Part shown: piece by piece, positions 1 to 8,184 of the stretch
How the letters are laid out: each line of letters begins with the position of its first letter
Position numbering within the stretch: the stretch's first letter is position 1
Assembly (NCBI RefSeq): GCF_002812045.1
Contig: NZ_NPEG01000001.1
Span: 1 to 64,000, forward strand
Origin: Leptospira haakeii
GTDB lineage: Bacteria > Spirochaetota > Leptospiria > Leptospirales > Leptospiraceae
Direction of reading: 5' to 3'
DNA: 64,000 nt
Notes under the pieces: model-generated
Seen by the model: the letters and a program-made list of their open reading frames with translations, nothing else
Databases searched by the model: none
What the model was told of the DNA's origin: nothing
Position numbers and translations under genes: made by a program

Positions 1-243
1 GCCAGAACCTCCTCTGGAAGTACTAGAGCTTCTTCCTCCAGAAGAAGAAGTTACGGTGTGGCAGCCCGATTTGCAATTATCGCAGAGCATTTTACAAACA
101 ACTCCGATCCCTAAAGAATTCTCTTCCGTTGCAACTAATAGGCAGATGGAAAAGTTTTTATCACAATCCCTCGTACAGCGATCATCGTTCATACAAGATT
201 CCAAAAAGAGAAGAACCAGAACGATCTGAAACGCCGATTTCAT
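1..243 (-). CDS. Cys-rich lipoprotein, partial at left edge
   Basis: The visible 81 residues start with a lipoprotein signal peptide ending in the spirochaetal lipobox LFLESC (Cys17). A cluster of Cys residues follows (CTRDC, SIC, VVC, MLCDNCKSGC), then a Ser/Gly/Arg-rich low-complexity stretch that runs off the window, so the C-terminus is missing. The ATG at 243 overlaps the stop of the ankyrin lipoprotein gene by four bases (ATGA), which indicates translational coupling. The plan of Cys cluster followed by an SSS-R-G tail resembles the lipoprotein at 8185-8661. Function is unknown. Lipid anchoring is inferred from the signal and the Cys pairs are probably disulfides. Confidence 0.7.
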   Translation of the reverse strand, partial: MKSAFQIVLVLLFLESCMNDDRCTRDCDKNFSICLLVATEENSLGIGVVCKMLCDNCKSGCHTVTSSSGGRSSSTSRGGSG

Positions 244-746
244 CTTTTTGGACCAATCTCATAAGGAAGAAGTATTTCCTTGATTTGTATGGATTCTTCT
301 AAACTAGCTTCTGAAAATGCGGTATGCCCTTGTTTACTTTTGGTATGTACATTCGCACCGCTCTTCAGAAGAAGTTTTACAATATCCAAATTCCGATTAT
401 AAACGGCCATCATGAGAGCAGTGTGCCCATCTCTGGTTTTGGCGTTAATGTCTGCACCACTTCTGACTAAAAATTCTGCAATCTCTACTTCTCCTTCTCT
501 GGCCGCTATCATCAAAGGAGTAAAATTCCTAGTGAATGGATCTCTTGTATCCACGGAATAACCGGATCTCAGACAATTTTGTAAACCGAACAGATCCCCT
601 TTATAAACAAAGTCAGAAGGATAGGGGCTTCCTCCTCCACCTATATATTGAGGAGAAATACAATTCGTTAGAAAAATCGCCAGAAGAAGCAAAGCATTCC
701 TAACGTAAAAAGGAAGAAAGGTGAATTTGGAAGTGAAAAGATTCAT
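240..746 (-). CDS. ankyrin-repeat lipoprotein
   Basis: A 168-residue protein. The signal peptide ends in the lipobox IFLTNC, followed by a Gly/Ser/Pro linker and about three ankyrin repeats (TPLMIAAREGEVEIAEFLV, HTALMMAVYNRNLDIVKLLL, and a weaker third repeat HTAFSEAS). Ankyrin repeats normally bind proteins; the partner is unknown. I place the start at ATG 746 because AGAGGA sits about six bases upstream. A TTG at 764 would also be in frame, but it lies in the loop of the hairpin that covers this Shine-Dalgarno. The gene overlaps the downstream Cys-rich lipoprotein by four bases, so the two are probably co-translated. Confidence 0.8.
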   Translation of the reverse strand: MNLFTSKFTFLPFYVRNALLLLAIFLTNCISPQYIGGGGSPYPSDFVYKGDLFGLQNCLRSGYSVDTRDPFTRNFTPLMIAAREGEVEIAEFLVRSGADINAKTRDGHTALMMAVYNRNLDIVKLLLKSGANVHTKSKQGHTAFSEASLEESIQIKEILLPYEIGPKR

Positions 747-750
747 AAGT

Positions 751-770
751 GTCCTCTTCAACAAGAGGAC
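751..770 (-). promoter_or_regulatory. hairpin sequestering the ankyrin gene RBS
   Basis: A perfect 8-bp stem, GTCCTCTT / AAGAGGAC, with a four-base loop lies immediately upstream of the ATG at 746. Its 3' arm contains the Shine-Dalgarno AGAGGA. If it folds in the mRNA, ribosome access would be blocked until it opens, as in RNA thermometers or protein-controlled translational switches. The pairing is seen directly; the regulatory role is inferred. Confidence 0.5.
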
Positions 771-841
771 CGAGTTCGAAGAAGAACGTTCCGAGATTTT
801 TAAATTTTTACGAAATTGGAAATATTTTATTTATAAAAGAG

Positions 842-1846
842 TTAATTAAGAGGAGGAGAATCAGGCATAGATATAAGGATACGTCCGTCTTCCTCCATTT
901 TTACATTGGAGAGAGACAATGCCTTTTTATATTCTGAAAAACAGAACTCGAACAGGGAGGATTCTTCCCTGTCTTGTAGTAAGACCCTGCCCTGGTGAAC
1001 TTGAATCCCTCCAAAGAGTAATTTTCCACCAGTAACATAAATATAATTTTTGGAATTTGTTTTGGGAGATGGAACCTCTTGTTCCGAAATGAATTCGATG
1101 CTTAGGCCATTCTCATCCAATTTGAGCTCTTTAATCCTACCTTCCACTTCGGGATCGGGGAAAACGGAAAAAGGTTCGAAAAACACTTTGTTTCCAGAAA
1201 AGATTAAACCCTTCCCTTTGGGAAAACGGACTAGGTCCTCGATAGATACGCCAACAGTATTTAAAAGTTCTTTTGTATAAGGATTTAATAATGCTCGAAC
1301 GGTCTCATTCTCTACCAGGATCCTGCCGGATTCGGGATCGATCTTGACAGTTGCAATTCCTTCAAAGGAAACCCAAACTACAAATTTGACCTCTCCCGAA
1401 ATTTTAAGTTTCCAAGTGCCATTATGAAAAATTGGACGAAGTTTCATTTTGCGAAGAGTGGATTCGGGAAAAGAAAATAATTTTCCATTCAACAGTTTTT
1501 CCAAACTCTCAGAAGAGATCTTAATATTACCGTTTAGGATTTTGAGAGTAAAAAGTTCAGGCCGGTCAAAAGGAAGAATTTCTCCGTTTTTAGGAATTGC
1601 TTCCAAAGAAAGACGATTCGCCTCCACGAAAATATCCTTCTGCCAATAAAACCGAACGTTTTTAAGAATTAATCTTGGCCTGGCAAAATAATGAGAATCG
1701 GCTATACCTTCAGTTTTAGGACCAATATCCGAAAAAGGTATTTCCACATTTTCTAAACCAAGTCTCCCCACCCAAAAGGAAAGAAATGCAGTTAAGATCA
1801 GCACAATCCAGTAAATCCAAGAACGTTCAATTCGATTCGGTTTCAT
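842..1846 (-). CDS. membrane-anchored beta-rich hypothetical protein
   Basis: A 334-residue protein with one N-terminal membrane segment (about residues 12-30, WIYWIVLILTAFLSFWVG) and a long beta-rich extracytoplasmic part. That part has repeated short strands such as 'LILKNVRFYW' and 'ILNGNIKISSESLEKLLNG'. The pattern resembles lipid-binding or AsmA/LmeA-type (DUF2993) proteins, which help handle lipids in the envelope, but I see no diagnostic motif. A GspN-like type II secretion component is another possibility, although no gsp genes are near. It sits 95 bases upstream of the ankyrin lipoprotein on the same strand. The gene is real; its function is not assigned. Confidence 0.6.
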   Translation of the reverse strand: MKPNRIERSWIYWIVLILTAFLSFWVGRLGLENVEIPFSDIGPKTEGIADSHYFARPRLILKNVRFYWQKDIFVEANRLSLEAIPKNGEILPFDRPELFTLKILNGNIKISSESLEKLLNGKLFSFPESTLRKMKLRPIFHNGTWKLKISGEVKFVVWVSFEGIATVKIDPESGRILVENETVRALLNPYTKELLNTVGVSIEDLVRFPKGKGLIFSGNKVFFEPFSVFPDPEVEGRIKELKLDENGLSIEFISEQEVPSPKTNSKNYIYVTGGKLLFGGIQVHQGRVLLQDREESSLFEFCFSEYKKALSLSNVKMEEDGRILISMPDSPPLN

Positions 1847-1954
1847 TTAGCTTTTTGCCTAAAGGCACGGTATTTTTTAGAAGGACTATGCTTCTTGGCT
1901 ATTCTTTTCCAAGAAAGATATTTGCTTGGAAGTCAAACGGGTCGGAAGGAAATA

Positions 1955-2251
1955 TTATTTGGACTTTCTTTTGGTAGAACTAGCGGCTTTGAGAGACTTC
2001 TTCTTGGATTTAAGTTCTGCTTTATCATCAAACTTGAAGAAGAAGTCCACTGGCTTTTTGTATAATTTTGCCAGGTTCCAGAACTCAATGACGTCTATCC
2101 TTCTGTCTCCCGCTTCGATTTTAGAAATGAAAGATTGAGGTGTTTTAAGCGCTTCGGCAACATCCACTTGAGTTAGGCCTGCGTCTTCCCGTGCTTTCTT
2201 GAGCAACTTTTGGAAAATTTTATATTCTTCGGTGTAGATTGTTTTAGCCAA
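1955..2251 (-). CDS. XRE-family helix-turn-helix regulator
   Basis: A 98-residue protein. Residues about 14-70 form a Cro/C1-type HTH: the AGLTQVDVAEALKTPQSFISK core is followed by the typical IEAGDRRIDVIEFWNLAKLY segment. A Lys/Ser-rich tail (residues 81-98) probably adds nonspecific DNA contact. Such small single-domain regulators bind short operators and often repress their own gene; a dyad just upstream (2279-2301) is a candidate site. The start is TTG with a poor Shine-Dalgarno, so the exact N-terminus is uncertain. No toxin-like partner lies beside it. Target genes are unknown. Confidence 0.85.
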   Translation of the reverse strand: MAKTIYTEEYKIFQKLLKKAREDAGLTQVDVAEALKTPQSFISKIEAGDRRIDVIEFWNLAKLYKKPVDFFFKFDDKAELKSKKKSLKAASSTKRKSK

Positions 2252-2278
2252 GCAAAGCTAATTCTACTTCCCAATTCG

Positions 2279-2301
2279 GAATATACCAAATTAGGATATT
2301 C
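2279..2301. promoter_or_regulatory. candidate operator upstream of XRE gene
   Basis: The inverted repeat GAATAT-N11-ATATTC lies 28 bases upstream of the TTG start of the XRE regulator, in the divergent region before the DJ-1 family gene. XRE proteins commonly bind such dyads at their own promoter. The region is AT-rich, so chance symmetry is possible. Confidence 0.25.
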
Positions 2302-2444
2302 AAACGGGGTGGTCTAATTGATTTTTATCAACACCATATTTTCTCCATGATTTGAATTTTCTAAAAAATAACTCATTGCAACTCGTCTAAAATTTTCCTT
2401 CGAATTCGGCTTGAAGACTTCTCCGAGTCATATCCCATATATCT

Positions 2445-3140
2445 ATGCAAGAACCGTTCAATATCGGATTACTTATTTTTCCGGATCTAACTCCACTGGA
2501 TTTTGTAGGTCCTTACGAAGTATTTTCCAGAATGAAAAATTCCAAAGTTTATGTAATTGCAGAAACCAAAGAACCAATTCCTTCCGAAAGAGGACTATTC
2601 ATTCTTCCTGATAGAACTCTGGATGAAAATCTAGATTTGGATTTGGTTTTAGTTCCAGGTGGACTTGGTGTAAATCGGCTTATGGAAAACGAAAAAATCC
2701 TCGGCTGGTTGAAAGAAAAATCGAAAACCTCCAAATACATTAGTTCTGTATGCACTGGTTCTTTAGTTTTGGCAGCTGCCGGTTTATTGAACGGATACAA
2801 AGCGACCACACATTGGCTCTCCTTAGATGTTCTAAAACTTTTTCCGGGAATCGATGTGAAAGAAGATAGAGTAATCATTGATAGAGATCGAATTACCGGA
2901 GGAGGAGTCACCGCTGGGATCGATTTTGCACTCCAAGTTGTAGCGGAGATCCAAGGGCGAAAAGCGGCAGAAGAAATCCAACTTATGATCGAATACAATC
3001 CAGAACCTCCTTTTTTAAGCGGTCATCCTAAAACAGCGAAACCAGATCTGGTTTCAGAAACTATGACCTCTAAGAAAAAGGGTCAAGATCTTAGAAAAGA
3101 AATCGCGGTTAGGTCTATTGCAAGGCTTTCCAAATCTTAA
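2445..3140 (+). CDS. DJ-1/PfpI family protein, isonitrile hydratase-like
   Basis: A 231-residue protein of the DJ-1/PfpI glutamine-amidotransferase-like fold. The N-terminal IFPDLTPLDFVGPYEVF segment, the nucleophile elbow SSVCTGS (Cys103-Thr104) and Asp19 match the arrangement reported for bacterial isonitrile hydratase (Asp17, Cys101, Thr102). That enzyme hydrates isonitriles to N-substituted formamides. TTHWLSLD and GGGVTAGIDFAL are further family blocks. There is no AraC-type HTH at the C-terminus, so this is not one of the GATase1-like transcription factors. The last 40 residues are Lys-rich and extend beyond the usual core. Substrate is inferred from family only. The Shine-Dalgarno is weak. 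Confidence 0.8.
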   Translation: MQEPFNIGLLIFPDLTPLDFVGPYEVFSRMKNSKVYVIAETKEPIPSERGLFILPDRTLDENLDLDLVLVPGGLGVNRLMENEKILGWLKEKSKTSKYISSVCTGSLVLAAAGLLNGYKATTHWLSLDVLKLFPGIDVKEDRVIIDRDRITGGGVTAGIDFALQVVAEIQGRKAAEEIQLMIEYNPEPPFLSGHPKTAKPDLVSETMTSKKKGQDLRKEIAVRSIARLSKS

Positions 3141-3155
3141 AACTCTTAACTGAAT

Positions 3156-3551
3156 TTACATTTTGACTATAATCGAAAAAATTCCGGTCAAAGCTACGAT
3201 CGCACCCAACATCCATCTCGTCTGAGCGGCTATGAGTTTATAAATCTCTGCAAATTCTGTTTTCATTTCTATTCGGATCTCAGCTAAATCCTCCTTTAAT
3301 TCTGCTCTCAGATTTGCAATATCCTCTTTGACTTCCGCCCGTAGGTCAGCCATCTCTGCTTTGATTTCAGAACGAAACACGTTTATTTCTTCCGAAAGTC
3401 TTTTCTCAAATCTATCCGAAACGAGTTCCACTATATTCTCCTTATTGGCTGCGAAAGAATCATTGATAAAATCCAGAAATTCGTTCGCGCCTTGGTCACC
3501 CAATACTTCTTCCAATTTTCGCGGTATTCTGCGAAACATAGGCATTGCCAT
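3156..3551 (-). CDS. coiled-coil protein with C-terminal membrane anchor
   Basis: A 131-residue protein. After an N-terminal segment (FRRIPRKLEEVLGDQGANEFLDFINDSF), residues about 45-105 form a strong amphipathic coiled coil with an internal repeat of the type 'EIKAEMADLRAEVKEDIANLRAELKE'. A hydrophobic helix near residues 112-130 (WMLGAIVALTGIFSIIV) then anchors it. The design resembles DUF1640/CCDC90-type small membrane coiled coils, whose function in bacteria is not established. The start is well supported by AAGGAG seven bases before the ATG. It converges on the DJ-1 family gene. Probably a homo-oligomeric scaffold; nothing more can be said. Confidence 0.7.
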   Translation of the reverse strand: MAMPMFRRIPRKLEEVLGDQGANEFLDFINDSFAANKENIVELVSDRFEKRLSEEINVFRSEIKAEMADLRAEVKEDIANLRAELKEDLAEIRIEMKTEFAEIYKLIAAQTRWMLGAIVALTGIFSIIVKM

Positions 3552-3701
3552 AATTATGCTCCTTACGGAGAAGCGTGTAAATCGAATTTCCCCGTTATTG
3601 AGGCTCGGGTCCGGAATAATGATTTCCGCTCGTACTTTTTATCAGAAAGATTTATCCCGGAATCAATATTCCAAAGAACCTTTATAAAAATAGAATATAA
3701 T

Positions 3702-3726
3702 AAAAAAGGAGCCCGAAGACTCCTTT
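3702..3726 (-). terminator. intrinsic terminator of the peroxiredoxin gene
   Basis: Read on the minus strand, AAAGGAG - 8-base loop - CTCCTTT is followed by a run of T (TTTTATT on the RNA side). It lies 25 bases beyond the stop of the peroxiredoxin gene at 3751, which is the right position and orientation for its terminator. Confidence 0.75.
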
Positions 3727-3750
3727 CTGAAACTTGAATATGTTTCTTAC

Positions 3751-4386
3751 TTACTTATTCGGCTGAGGAGTATATCTCAGATAAGGTTTAATCTTCTTAA
3801 AACCTTTCGGAAATTTTTTCTCAGCATCCTCATCAGAAACAGAAGGAACAATGATCACATCCTCTCCATGTTTCCAGTTTGCAGGTGTAGCAACACTGTA
3901 ATTCGCAGTCAATTGGAGAGAATCAATCACTCTCAAAAGTTCATCGAAGTTCCTTCCAGTAGATGCTGGATAAGTCAAAGTTAGTTTCACCTTTTTATCA
4001 GGACCGATCACGAATACGGAACGAACTGTTGTAGTCTCGCTCGCATTCGGATGGATCATATCATAAAGACCAGAAACTTTTTTGTCCGCATCCGCAATGA
4101 TAGGATAGTTTACAGTGGTGTTCTGTGTCTCGTTGATATCTCCGATCCAACCTTTATGTGAGTCTACCGGATCCACGGATAACGCGAGCACCTTAACATT
4201 TCTCTTTTCAAATTCAGGTTTAATTTTCGCAACGTAACCAAGTTCTGTGGTGCAAACGGGAGTGTAATCTTTCGGGTGAGAGAATAAGATTCCCCAACCT
4301 TCTCCCAAATATTTATGAAATTCTATCGGTCCATCGGAAGTTTCTGCCTGGAAATCCGGGGCCACATCGCCTAATCTAAGTGCCAT
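3751..4386 (-). CDS. 1-Cys peroxiredoxin (Prx6 type)
   Basis: A 211-residue thiol peroxidase of the Prx6 group. The active-site block HPKDYTPVCTTELG contains the peroxidatic Cys45, and it is the only Cys in the protein, so this is a 1-Cys enzyme needing an external reductant. The C-terminal extension of about 45 residues with 'RYTPQPNK' is typical of Prx6 length. It reduces hydrogen peroxide and organic peroxides in the cytoplasm. The ATG is preceded by AGGAG. The AT-rich upstream region contains TATAA-GAT-TTATA (4472-4484), faintly like a PerR box, but in such AT-rich DNA this is weak evidence. The gene is monocistronic, with a clear terminator at 3702-3726. Confidence 0.92.
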   Translation of the reverse strand: MALRLGDVAPDFQAETSDGPIEFHKYLGEGWGILFSHPKDYTPVCTTELGYVAKIKPEFEKRNVKVLALSVDPVDSHKGWIGDINETQNTTVNYPIIADADKKVSGLYDMIHPNASETTTVRSVFVIGPDKKVKLTLTYPASTGRNFDELLRVIDSLQLTANYSVATPANWKHGEDVIIVPSVSDEDAEKKFPKGFKKIKPYLRYTPQPNK

Positions 4387-4576
4387 AGTCGATACTCCTG
4401 ATTTCAGTTATGCCCGATTGAACTGGATATTGCAAGAATTTTATTCACTATAGCAGAATATTTATTTAAAATATAAGATTTATAACAATAAAACAGATTT
4501 TTATGAGATTTTCTCTCATTTTCTAACGATTTTATATCCTTTTAGGGGGATTTACACCTGACCAATTCTTGATGCA

Positions 4577-5122
4577 TCAGGAAAGTTTAGAATCTCGGAT
4601 CAGACGTTCCAGACTTTCTAAGCAACTTTTGAGTTCCTTCTCCGTTTGCTTATCCATGATATTTCCTTCCGGGTCCACTTTCTTATTCACTGAAGGAATA
4701 CTTAGGACACAATCATCGTTTATTTTCACTGTGAGTACATTCAATAAATGTAAAAAAGCTTCCTGTGCCTTGGAAGCTCCTCCGTAACCTGGAGATGCAT
4801 TGATTAACCCAACCGGTTTTCCATAAAGTTCCGCACTTGACACGATCCAATCCAGTGCATTCTTCAAAACACCAGGGATCGCAAACGCATATTCAGGGCT
4901 AGAAAAAAGAATGGCATCCGCTTCTTTGAGTTCTCTTCTCCATTCTATAACTTCCTTAGGAGGAGAATCCGTATCTAAGTCAGGATTAAAGTGAGGGATC
5001 CGATCTATCGGATCTGCGAGAGTGATTTGCAAAGAATCATTTGAGATCCTTTGGGCTGCGAGTAATAGGGCTGTGTTGGAAGAACCTTTTCTTAAACTTC
5101 CGGAAACGGCGAGTACTTTCAT
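4577..5122 (-). CDS. NADPH-dependent FMN reductase family protein
   Basis: A 181-residue flavodoxin-like reductase. The N-terminal phosphate-binding loop GSLRKGSSN (residues 8-16) binds the FMN phosphate. SPEYAFAIPGVLKNALDW (from residue 75) is the family signature for the flavin and quinone pocket, and 'ASPGYGGASKAQ' follows. These enzymes use NAD(P)H to reduce FMN, quinones, azo dyes or chromate; the physiological substrate is unknown. I place the start at ATG 5122 rather than further upstream because the beta-1 strand MKVLAVSGS begins there. The gene lies 54 bases downstream of the HAD gene on the same strand and may be co-transcribed with it. Confidence 0.88.
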   Translation of the reverse strand: MKVLAVSGSLRKGSSNTALLLAAQRISNDSLQITLADPIDRIPHFNPDLDTDSPPKEVIEWRRELKEADAILFSSPEYAFAIPGVLKNALDWIVSSAELYGKPVGLINASPGYGGASKAQEAFLHLLNVLTVKINDDCVLSIPSVNKKVDPEGNIMDKQTEKELKSCLESLERLIRDSKLS

Positions 5123-5176
5123 TGTGTATTCGGTTAGACTTGTTTGGAAGAAGAAAAGAATTCGAAAGGGAATCAA

Positions 5177-5878
5177 CTACACTTTTTTTAGTATGGCGGT
5201 CAGCTCTCCCAAATCTCTGATATCTCCTTCTACATGTTTGTGAAATGCAGTCCATCCTCTGGACCTCGTAGGCACAATATCCAACTCCACTTTATCACCG
5301 CAATAGATCAGTTTATCTGGAGAAAGTCCCGCTAACTTCTCCGCTTCTTGGAAGATCAAGGGGGAAGGTTTTTCGTATCCGAATTCTGCAGAAACAATGA
5401 CTGGATAAAAATAATCAAGAACTCCTACACTCGCCAATAATTGTTTAAGTCTATGATCCCAATTAGAAATGATCCCTAAACCGGAACCTCTTTGTTTCGC
5501 AAATTCTACTAACTCATAAAAGCCTGGATCTATTTCCCAGACGGAAGGTTCATCAAAACGTTTGAATATAGATTGGAAAATAGGATCTGGTTCCAGGTCC
5601 GATCCTATTTCTTTTAAGAAGAAGCCGAGCAATTCTCGCCACCAGCCTTCACTTCCATCCGTATGAGCATGGAACTTGTCTCTGAAGTCAGGAAGTGGAT
5701 GGCGCGTCATGTGGGCATATGCCTTCCGAAAGGCCCTTTCCATGTAACCGTTTGGATGATTGGAACCATCCAGTCCAAATTCTTTCAGAACTTCAAAATA
5801 CACTTCCCCTGCAGGCTTTTTCATTGTAAGGAGAGTATCTCCCACATCCAGAAAAATGTAATGTTCTTTGGGGCTCAT
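5177..5878 (-). CDS. HAD-superfamily hydrolase
   Basis: A 233-residue HAD-fold protein with a helical cap between motifs I and II. Motif I is FLDVGDTLL (nucleophile Asp11), motif II is IISNWD, and motif III/IV is 'YCGDKVELD'. In the canonical DxDxT motif the second Asp is Gly13 here. That change is common in the HDHD3/haloacid-dehalogenase-like branch and argues against a standard phosphatase mechanism. 'EFGYEKPSPLIFQEAEKLAG' is a strong HDHD3-like block. Substrate unknown. The gene is upstream of the FMN reductase with a short gap, so the two may form an operon. Confidence 0.85.
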   Translation of the reverse strand: MSPKEHYIFLDVGDTLLTMKKPAGEVYFEVLKEFGLDGSNHPNGYMERAFRKAYAHMTRHPLPDFRDKFHAHTDGSEGWWRELLGFFLKEIGSDLEPDPIFQSIFKRFDEPSVWEIDPGFYELVEFAKQRGSGLGIISNWDHRLKQLLASVGVLDYFYPVIVSAEFGYEKPSPLIFQEAEKLAGLSPDKLIYCGDKVELDIVPTRSRGWTAFHKHVEGDIRDLGELTAILKKV

Positions 5879-5962
5879 TTAGTTATCAGCAAAGAGTCTA
5901 TGATCAGAACTCTCTATAGTCAATATGCATAGACTATGCTAAAGGAAAATCAAAAACCTGAA

Positions 5963-6712
5963 CTATCCGAAGAATTCGGGGAGCTCACGTGCAAACTTAT
6001 GTGCATCTCCAGGCCATCTTGCGGAAAGATAAGACTTATCTAAAACACTGAACCCTGGTTTAATATTAGCGAAACTATCTCTTGCAACAGGCATAGGCCC
6101 TTCTTGGAAATCCGTGCTGGATTCCAGAAAGGAAATCACCTCGTCCTGCAAAGGTGTAGGATAAGTTCTATAATAATCTCCGAGCCAGGCCCGAGTTAAA
6201 TTCCAGGCCAGAAGTTCCTGGGATTTCAAAAGTCCTGTAGTCTTCAGTCCAAATAAGCTGGACTTTTTTGTTTTTGGATTTTTGGATCTTGCTGCGAGAA
6301 GCACCCCATGACAAATTGCGGCCACAGGTTTTCCTTCTGCGAATGTATTGCCCACTAATATCTGCAAAGAATCCGATTCCAAATAGACTCTCATTCCTTT
6401 TGCATGTCCTCCTGGAAGAAGTAGAACATCAAAAGAGTCTAATTTGACAGACTCGTACTTTTTAGGATTTAAAAACTCATTCGATTTTTCTAATTCTCTG
6501 TAAAGAAGAACATCATCATTCTTCGCTCTTAGAACTGGAGAAAGAATTCCCAAACCTTTTCCAGTTACCATTCTGAAATCAGCTTCTCCAGAGGTTCCGC
6601 TTGGAGTTGCAAATATGATCTTGTATCCGTTCTCTTTTAAAACCTTCCAAGGAACGGATACTTCTGTAGGATCGAAATCGATTTGAGGGATTGGGATTAG
6701 AACAGTCTTCAT
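5963..6712 (-). CDS. DJ-1/PfpI family type 1 glutamine amidotransferase-like protein
   Basis: A 249-residue protein with the DJ-1/Hsp31-like core. Key features are Glu17 in FDPTEVSVPW, the 'LLLPGGHAKGMR' loop, and the nucleophile elbow AAICHGVLLAA with Cys134-His135. Members act as glyoxalase III/deglycase-like enzymes, chaperones or amidases; the exact activity cannot be read from sequence. Its stop-to-start relation with the upstream serine-hydrolase lipoprotein matters: this gene's ATG (6710-6712) abuts the neighbour's stop codon directly, with no gap. The neighbour, however, lies downstream in transcription, so this gene is first in the pair. Confidence 0.82.
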   Translation of the reverse strand: MKTVLIPIPQIDFDPTEVSVPWKVLKENGYKIIFATPSGTSGEADFRMVTGKGLGILSPVLRAKNDDVLLYRELEKSNEFLNPKKYESVKLDSFDVLLLPGGHAKGMRVYLESDSLQILVGNTFAEGKPVAAICHGVLLAARSKNPKTKKSSLFGLKTTGLLKSQELLAWNLTRAWLGDYYRTYPTPLQDEVISFLESSTDFQEGPMPVARDSFANIKPGFSVLDKSYLSARWPGDAHKFARELPEFFG

Positions 6713-7969
6713 TTAAGGATGATTTTGTTTCATCCCTGGTTCCGCTGCAATCCTTGTTTCATCTGCCCCTTCTTTAAGCTTAGGGTCCAAAGAAGTTCTA
6801 GCAGATATTTTTAACTCTTTTATAAGCGCTTCTTCCCTATCTGGAGAAGGGATTTTATCAGTAGATACCAAAGATGCCTTGATCGCATCCAAAGCAGAAG
6901 TTAAGACTAAGTCAGGTGCCTTGTCCCAGATCGCACTGGTCATCACTAAAACGATCTTACGATGAGGGATTACATAGATGAACTGACCACCTTTTCCATT
7001 CGCCATGAAGCTAGGTTTTCCTTCGAATTCATGGATCCAGAATTGAAGTCCGTATCTTTTTTCTATTCCAGGTTCTAAGGTCATGGCGATCCATTCAGGT
7101 TTTAATACCTGGCGGCCATACCATTTTCCTCCATCTAGATAAAGTTGTCCTAACTTTGCCATATCAATAGGTCTTAGGCGAAGTCCGAAACCTGCGGTCT
7201 GTCTACCTGATTTGGATGTATTCCATTCTTCTCCCTTAAAACCTAACCAGGAGAATGCGGTATCCTTAGAGTATTCGTATAATGTCTTGCCTGTCTTAGC
7301 TTCCAAATAGCCCGCAACTAATTGAGTATCTCCATTAGAATATTCGAATTTAGTTCCAGGCGCGGAAGATACTGCTGGGGTCCAGGCTATTGCAAGTGGG
7401 TCTGCGTCTGTCCTAATATCTTCTTTTTTGGAAAATGAATCCCAGCCCATTCCGGAACTCATACGTAATGCGTCTTTAAGTCTGATCGATTCTTTTCCTT
7501 TTAATTCGGAAGGAAGAAGACCGGGTAAACTGGACTCAGCAGTAGAAAGACTGTCTTCCAAATCCACTCCACAATCATTCGTATAACAAATCCCTAATAA
7601 CATTGAGACCACTGATTTGGTCACAGAATACATATTATGGTTATGATTTCGCGAGATCCCACCGGCATATCTTTCGAATACCAAGTTACCTTCTTTTAAG
7701 ATAAGAAGAGAGCGGACCTCTGTTTTTTCTTTTCTGAGCTTTCTAGAAAATTCCAACAAGGGTCTGGAATCCAGGCCCAATTCTTCCGGAAATTCCACTC
7801 GGAAACCTTCTACAGGGTTCCTATCTAAAGTTTCGTTTTGGTCCCAAGCAAGCCCGGAAGGAAGTCTTACCCAACCCCAGTCCAGGGCGCTACAATTAGA
7901 AATAAAAAGAATAAGTAAGGAGAGAAGAAAGAAACGTTTTACTGATGTACTTGTAAAAAAACTACTCAC
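6713..7969 (-). CDS. beta-lactamase-family serine hydrolase lipoprotein
   Basis: A 418-residue protein with a signal peptide ending in the lipobox LFISNC (Cys26), so it is probably anchored in the envelope. The class C/DD-peptidase fold is shown by SVTK (Ser115, Lys118) as motif 1, YSNGD as the Tyr-x-Asn motif 2, and the late block 'MANGKGGQFIYVIPHRKIVLVMTS' where an HxG/KTG-like element is expected. Members include esterases and D-aminopeptidases; resistance to beta-lactams is not implied. The start is GTG at 7969, supported by GGAGGG eight bases upstream. The next gene begins nearby on the opposite side of a repeat-rich divergent intergenic region. The stop abuts the ATG of the DJ-1 family gene boundary at 6712. 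Confidence 0.88.
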   Translation of the reverse strand: MSSFFTSTSVKRFFLLSLLILFISNCSALDWGWVRLPSGLAWDQNETLDRNPVEGFRVEFPEELGLDSRPLLEFSRKLRKEKTEVRSLLILKEGNLVFERYAGGISRNHNHNMYSVTKSVVSMLLGICYTNDCGVDLEDSLSTAESSLPGLLPSELKGKESIRLKDALRMSSGMGWDSFSKKEDIRTDADPLAIAWTPAVSSAPGTKFEYSNGDTQLVAGYLEAKTGKTLYEYSKDTAFSWLGFKGEEWNTSKSGRQTAGFGLRLRPIDMAKLGQLYLDGGKWYGRQVLKPEWIAMTLEPGIEKRYGLQFWIHEFEGKPSFMANGKGGQFIYVIPHRKIVLVMTSAIWDKAPDLVLTSALDAIKASLVSTDKIPSPDREEALIKELKISARTSLDPKLKEGADETRIAAEPGMKQNHP

Positions 7970-7998
7970 TAAAAAGACCCTCCAATCGATTTCTTAGG

Positions 7999-8056
7999 TC
8001 TTAAGTACTACTTAGACATACTCTAATGTAGGTTATCCTACATTCAATACTATTGA
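7999..8056. repeat. cluster of inverted repeats in divergent intergenic region
   Basis: Four neighbouring dyads lie between the serine-hydrolase and lipoprotein genes. GTCT(T)AAG-tacta-CTTAGAC begins at 7999, TTAGA-N5-TCTAA is at 8012-8026, AATGTAGG-N4-CCTACATT (perfect, 8 bp) is at 8025-8044, and TCAATA-C-TATTGA is at 8044-8056. Density this high suggests operators or a structured leader. Neither gene's promoter is obvious. Confidence 0.5.
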
Positions 8057-8184
8057 GACCTTGTTTGGAAATTTTTTTCCAACCGATTTCAATGTAAAAG
8101 AGCGCAAAAATTATGTATTTATTTGTTAAACGACGAAAATATTTGGTTAATTCTAATCCCAAAGGTTTAGTTTTTAGAAATCTG

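Noticed and set aside
4503..4519. ATGAGA-N5-TCTCAT hairpin between the peroxiredoxin and FMN reductase genes
   Set aside because: Its T tract is on the plus side where no gene ends; the minus side has A residues. It may be chance in AT-rich DNA.
6713..7969. Beta-lactam resistance gene
   Set aside because: The SxxK and Tyr-x-Asn motifs fit the broad serine-hydrolase family of esterases and peptidases; nothing indicates a true beta-lactamase.
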